Of a DNA stretch of 8,839 nucleotides, positions 6,403-8,839 are shown piece after piece. The stretch is from Oligoflexaceae bacterium. Lineage in GTDB: Bacteria > Bdellovibrionota_B > Oligoflexia > Oligoflexales > Oligoflexaceae. The stretch covers positions 1 to 8,839 of the forward strand of contig CANJJY010000174.1 in assembly GCA_947474445.1 (NCBI GenBank), given 5' to 3'. A program made the position numbers and the translations under genes. Under the pieces are notes generated by a model. The model did no database searches, was not told where the DNA came from, and saw only the letters and a program-made list of their open reading frames with translations. Each line of letters begins with the position of its first letter. The first letter of the stretch is position 1.

Positions 6403-7380
6403 ATGGCGGTACTAACGATGCGCGAAGCACTCAACCAGGCTATGGTTGAGGAAATGGATCGCGATGCGAATATATTCTTAATGGGCGAAGAAGTTGGACT
6501 CTACAACGGTGCTTATAAAGTATCGAAGGGCATGCTCGATCGCTTTGGTCCAAAACGGGTTTGGGATGCACCTATTTCAGAGTGCGGATTTGCGGGTTTG
6601 GGGATCGGTGCCGCGATGGTGGGTTTACGGCCTATCATTGAATTCATGACGTGGAATTTTGGTATTCAGGCATTTGATCAAATCTTCAACCACGCAGCAA
6701 AAATGTATTATATGTCGGGTGGGCAATTCAATGTGCCTATCGTCTTCCGGGGGCCTAATGGAGCTGCTCACATGTTGGGAGCCCAGCATAGTCAGGCCTA
6801 TGAGCCCATGCTGACCAATGTTCCCGGCGTAAAAGTCGTCACCTGCGCAACCCCCTACGACGCTAAGGGTCTACTGAAATCCGCAATTCGCGACAATAAT
6901 CCCGTTTTGTTTCTCGAAAGCGAAATGATGTACGGCTTCAAGGGTGAAGTACCCGAGGGCGAATATCTTATTCCTTTGGGAGTTGGTGATATTAAGCGCG
7001 TAGGGACGGACGTCACGCTCATCGCCTGGAATAAAGTCCTGCATCGGGTGCTTGAAGCCGCTGAGGAATTAGGCAAACAAGGTATTCAGGTTGAAGTTCT
7101 CGATCCGCGTACTCTCTTGCCGCTCGATGAAGATCTGATTTTTGGGTCCGTGCGAAAAACCCATCGCCTCGTCATCGTCGAAGAAGCCTGGGGATTTGGA
7201 TCGGTCGGCGCCCAAATCGCAGATCGGGTGCAGGCAGAATGCTTCGATGAGCTTGACGCTCCCGTGGTGCGAGTCACCAACGAGTTCGTACCTATGCCGT
7301 ATAATGAGGCCCAGGAGCATCATGTGATGCCGCAGGTCGATCGCATTGTGCAGGCCGTAAAAGATGTGCTTTATATCTAG
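6403..7380 (+). CDS. pdhB: Pyruvate dehydrogenase E1 component, beta subunit
   Basis: This 325-residue protein is the beta subunit of E1. The N-terminal pyrimidine-binding domain starts at MREALNQAMVEEM and includes E60 (APISECGFAG), the glutamate that activates the thiamine aminopyrimidine ring. It continues with IIEFMTWNF (78-86) and RGPNGAAHMLGAQHSQ (116-131), with H129 in the active site. The C-terminal transketolase-C domain, about 200-325, contains EVLDPRTLLPLD and a VTNEFVPMPYNEAQ stretch. The protein begins directly with this domain, so it lacks the N-terminal lipoyl domain fused to E1-beta in many Alphaproteobacteria. A strong GGAAGGAG lies 7 bases before the ATG. It is translated from the same message as pdhA, 45 bp away. 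Length is typical of the family, and no key residue is missing. Confidence 0.94.
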   Translation: MAVLTMREALNQAMVEEMDRDANIFLMGEEVGLYNGAYKVSKGMLDRFGPKRVWDAPISECGFAGLGIGAAMVGLRPIIEFMTWNFGIQAFDQIFNHAAKMYYMSGGQFNVPIVFRGPNGAAHMLGAQHSQAYEPMLTNVPGVKVVTCATPYDAKGLLKSAIRDNNPVLFLESEMMYGFKGEVPEGEYLIPLGVGDIKRVGTDVTLIAWNKVLHRVLEAAEELGKQGIQVEVLDPRTLLPLDEDLIFGSVRKTHRLVIVEEAWGFGSVGAQIADRVQAECFDELDAPVVRVTNEFVPMPYNEAQEHHVMPQVDRIVQAVKDVLYI

Positions 7381-7395
7381 ACCCAGGTTCACACA

Positions 7396-7412
7396 AGCTC
7401 CGCAGAAGAGCT
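7396..7412 (+). repeat. Small hairpin at the head of the pdhB-pdhC gap
   Basis: AGCTC (7396-7400) and GAGCT (7408-7412) form a 5-bp stem whose 7-base loop contains CGCAG. That loop sequence is also a second possible partner for the 3' arm of the downstream terminator-like hairpin, so the two structures could interact. Confidence 0.3.
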
Positions 7413-7417
7413 ACGAT

Positions 7418-7437
7418 CGCAGTCACCTGCGGTTTTT
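7418..7437 (+). terminator. Terminator-like hairpin between pdhB and pdhC
   Basis: CGCAG (7418-7422), loop TCAC, CTGCG (7427-7431), then G and five T residues (7433-7437) form a short intrinsic-terminator shape inside the operon. An alternative 6-bp stem pairs CCGCAG (7400-7405) with CTGCGG (7427-7432), directly followed by the T-run. The stem is short, so any termination would probably be partial. It could lower E2 expression relative to E1 or act as an attenuator. Confidence 0.35.
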
Positions 7438-7455
7438 GGATAGGATGAGGGACAA

Positions 7456-8748
7456 ATGGCTGAAGTCATAGAAATGCCCAAGCTGAGTGACACGATGGAA
7501 GAAGGTGGAATCGCTTCGTGGCTCAAAAAAGAAGGTGAGTTCATTAAAGAAGGCGAAGCCTTCGTTGAGATTGAGACCGACAAAGCTACGATGGAATATA
7601 ATTCCCCTGTCGAAGGCTATTTGCTCAAGATATTGGTACCTGCTGGGAAAACGACGCAATTGAATCAACCGATCGCTTTGGTCGGCGAAAAAGGTGAAAA
7701 GGTTGATCTCAGTCAGGTGACGCAGGGCGCGAAGGCAGGCTCGGTGCCACCTCCGAGCCCCCCGACGTCTATGGCTGCTCCCTTAGCCCCTACTGCAGCC
7801 GCCTTGCCTTCGCCCCCACCTGCGGCTTCAGGTCGTCAGGAAGCGATGGCACAGCCTTCGAGCGATCGTCTCAGGGCTTCGCCTCTAGCGCGCCGCGTGG
7901 CCGAAGAGAAGAAACTACCTCTCGATCAAATTCACGGCTCGGGTCCCAATGGTCGTGTCGTTTTGCGCGACGTAGAAAAAGCTCTGCAATCGCCATCCGC
8001 TGCTCCATCGGCGGCGGTAGCGGAACGTGCTCCTGCGCCTCAGCTGTTGCAGCAAGGGGATCAAGATGTGCCCTTGAACATGATGCGCAAGACCATTGCG
8101 AAGCGCTTGTTGGCTGCGAAAAACGAAGCGCCCCATTTTTATCTTACCCGTTCTGCCAACATGCAGCGCTTTAATGACTGGCGCTCTCGCCTTAACACCG
8201 AAGCGGAAGAGCGCAAGCTACCAAAAGTTAGCGTTAACGATCTGCTCGTCCTCGCTGTTTCAAGGGCTTTAGTCAAACATCCCGAAGTCAATTCATCGTG
8301 GCAAGGCGATTTCATTCGCCGCCATGCGGCCGTTCACGTTGCGATTGCCGTGGCCATACCGGATGGACTGATCACCCCTGTTGTTCGCTTTACTCACCAA
8401 TTAGGGGCTCGCGATATCGCCGTTCAGTCGCGAGAATTGATCGATCGAGCCAAAAAAGGTCAATTGAAACCAGAAGAGTATCAGGGCGGAACCTTCTCGA
8501 TTTCTAACTTGGGCATGATGGGTATCGAACATTTCACAGCGATCATCAATCCACCCCAAGCAGCAATCCTGGCCGTTGGGGCAACCTTGCCTACGCCTTG
8601 GGTCAACAAAGAAGGACAGCTAGAGGTCCAATCGCGGATGACGATGACGCTTTCCTGCGATCATCGCGTGATCGATGGCGCTGTAGGAGCGAGCTTCTTG
8701 CAAACGCTCGTTGGGTTTCTCGAAGATCCGCTCCTTATTCTCTCGTAA
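7456..8748 (+). CDS. pdhC: Dihydrolipoamide acetyltransferase, E2 of pyruvate dehydrogenase
   Basis: This 430-residue protein is the core E2 subunit, which takes the acetyl group from E1 on a swinging lipoyl-lysine and transfers it to CoA. Domains in order: one lipoyl domain (1-80) with K43 in EIETDKATMEY as the lipoylation site; a Pro/Ala-rich flexible linker (about 94-135); the peripheral-subunit-binding domain (about 141-177, SPLARRVAEEKKL to GSGPNGRVVLRDVE); a second Ala/Pro linker (178-200); and the catalytic acyltransferase domain (205-430). The catalytic motif is H403-R-V-I-D407-G408, and TFSISNLGMMGI (346-357) is the usual CoA/active-site segment. The ATG has AGGATGAGGGA just upstream. 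The 75-bp gap from pdhB contains a terminator-like hairpin. Only one lipoyl domain is present, against three in E. coli AceF. No E3 gene follows within the window. The two E1 genes directly upstream make pyruvate the likeliest substrate. Confidence 0.95.
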   Translation: MAEVIEMPKLSDTMEEGGIASWLKKEGEFIKEGEAFVEIETDKATMEYNSPVEGYLLKILVPAGKTTQLNQPIALVGEKGEKVDLSQVTQGAKAGSVPPPSPPTSMAAPLAPTAAALPSPPPAASGRQEAMAQPSSDRLRASPLARRVAEEKKLPLDQIHGSGPNGRVVLRDVEKALQSPSAAPSAAVAERAPAPQLLQQGDQDVPLNMMRKTIAKRLLAAKNEAPHFYLTRSANMQRFNDWRSRLNTEAEERKLPKVSVNDLLVLAVSRALVKHPEVNSSWQGDFIRRHAAVHVAIAVAIPDGLITPVVRFTHQLGARDIAVQSRELIDRAKKGQLKPEEYQGGTFSISNLGMMGIEHFTAIINPPQAAILAVGATLPTPWVNKEGQLEVQSRMTMTLSCDHRVIDGAVGASFLQTLVGFLEDPLLILS

Positions 8749-8760
8749 AATTTTCCGGTT

Positions 8761-8793
8761 GGGTGCCCCTCTTTGGTGAGGGGGCCCCGTTTC
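8761..8793 (+). terminator. Probable transcription terminator after pdhC
   Basis: CCCCTC (8766-8771), loop TTTGGT and GAGGGG (8778-8783) form a G+C-rich stem. It extends with GGG (8761-8763) against CCC (8786-8788) if T8764 and G8784 are bulged and G8765 pairs with C8785. Only a weak T-tract (GTTTC) follows. It begins 12 bp after the pdhC stop, the expected place for the end of the pdh operon. Confidence 0.5.
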
Positions 8794-8819
8794 AAACCCG
8801 GCCTTTACGAGATAAGTCT

Positions 8820-8825
8820 TTGACT
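8820..8825 (+). promoter_or_regulatory. Possible -35 element of a promoter cut by the right edge
   Basis: TTGACT matches the sigma-70 -35 consensus at five of six positions and sits just after the putative pdhC terminator. A -10 box at 17-bp spacing would fall a few bases beyond the window end, so this remains a guess. If right, a new plus-strand unit starts beyond the edge. Confidence 0.25.
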
Positions 8826-8839
8826 TTTCGATATGTATA

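Noticed and set aside
1..8839. tRNA, rRNA, CRISPR, insertion sequence or prophage signatures
   Set aside because: I saw no cloverleaf-like or rRNA-like segments, no regularly spaced repeats, no transposase or integrase motifs, and no flanking terminal repeats.

Overview
The window looks like ordinary chromosomal housekeeping DNA from a diderm (Gram-negative) bacterium of moderate G+C, roughly 50 percent by eye. The outer membrane is implied by an LptF/LptG-type lipopolysaccharide export permease and by a predicted lipoprotein. Pyruvate dehydrogenase is of the split E1-alpha/E1-beta type, not the fused AceE type of enteric bacteria. The E1-beta subunit lacks the N-terminal lipoyl domain common in Alphaproteobacteria. 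I cannot name the genus; a deltaproteobacterial-type lineage (Myxococcota, Bdellovibrionota/Oligoflexia) is a weak guess.

Layout: (1) positions 1-87 hold a possible C-terminal scrap of a plus-strand gene that converges on its neighbour. (2) 88-2439, minus strand: a transpeptidase-only penicillin-binding lipoprotein (GTG start), then an isopenicillin-N-synthase-like 2-oxoglutarate/Fe(II) oxygenase, possibly co-transcribed. (3) 2440-2624 is a divergent intergenic region with one candidate sigma-70 promoter for each direction. (4) 2625-3869, plus: an LptF/LptG permease with a TTG start. (5) 4009-5241, plus: FabF (beta-ketoacyl-ACP synthase II). (6) 5374-8748, plus: pdhA, pdhB and pdhC, with an operator-like palindrome ahead of pdhA, a terminator-like hairpin between pdhB and pdhC, and a G+C-rich hairpin after pdhC. 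A TTGACT -35-like element close to the right edge suggests another transcription unit begins just outside.

How the genes fit together: the PDH complex converts pyruvate to acetyl-CoA, FabF uses malonyl-ACP derived from acetyl-CoA to elongate fatty acids, and LptF/G moves finished lipopolysaccharide toward the outer membrane. The PBP acts on periplasmic peptidoglycan. The oxygenase substrate is unknown. E3 (dihydrolipoamide dehydrogenase), LptG/LptB and the acyl carrier protein are not in the window.

I found no convincing sign of a novel multi-gene system, mobile element, CRISPR array or RNA gene. The points most worth a second look are the lipid-anchored transpeptidase-only PBP beside an IPNS-like oxygenase, the possible attenuator between pdhB and pdhC, the palindrome upstream of pdhA, and the GDA variant of the thiamine-diphosphate motif in E1-alpha.
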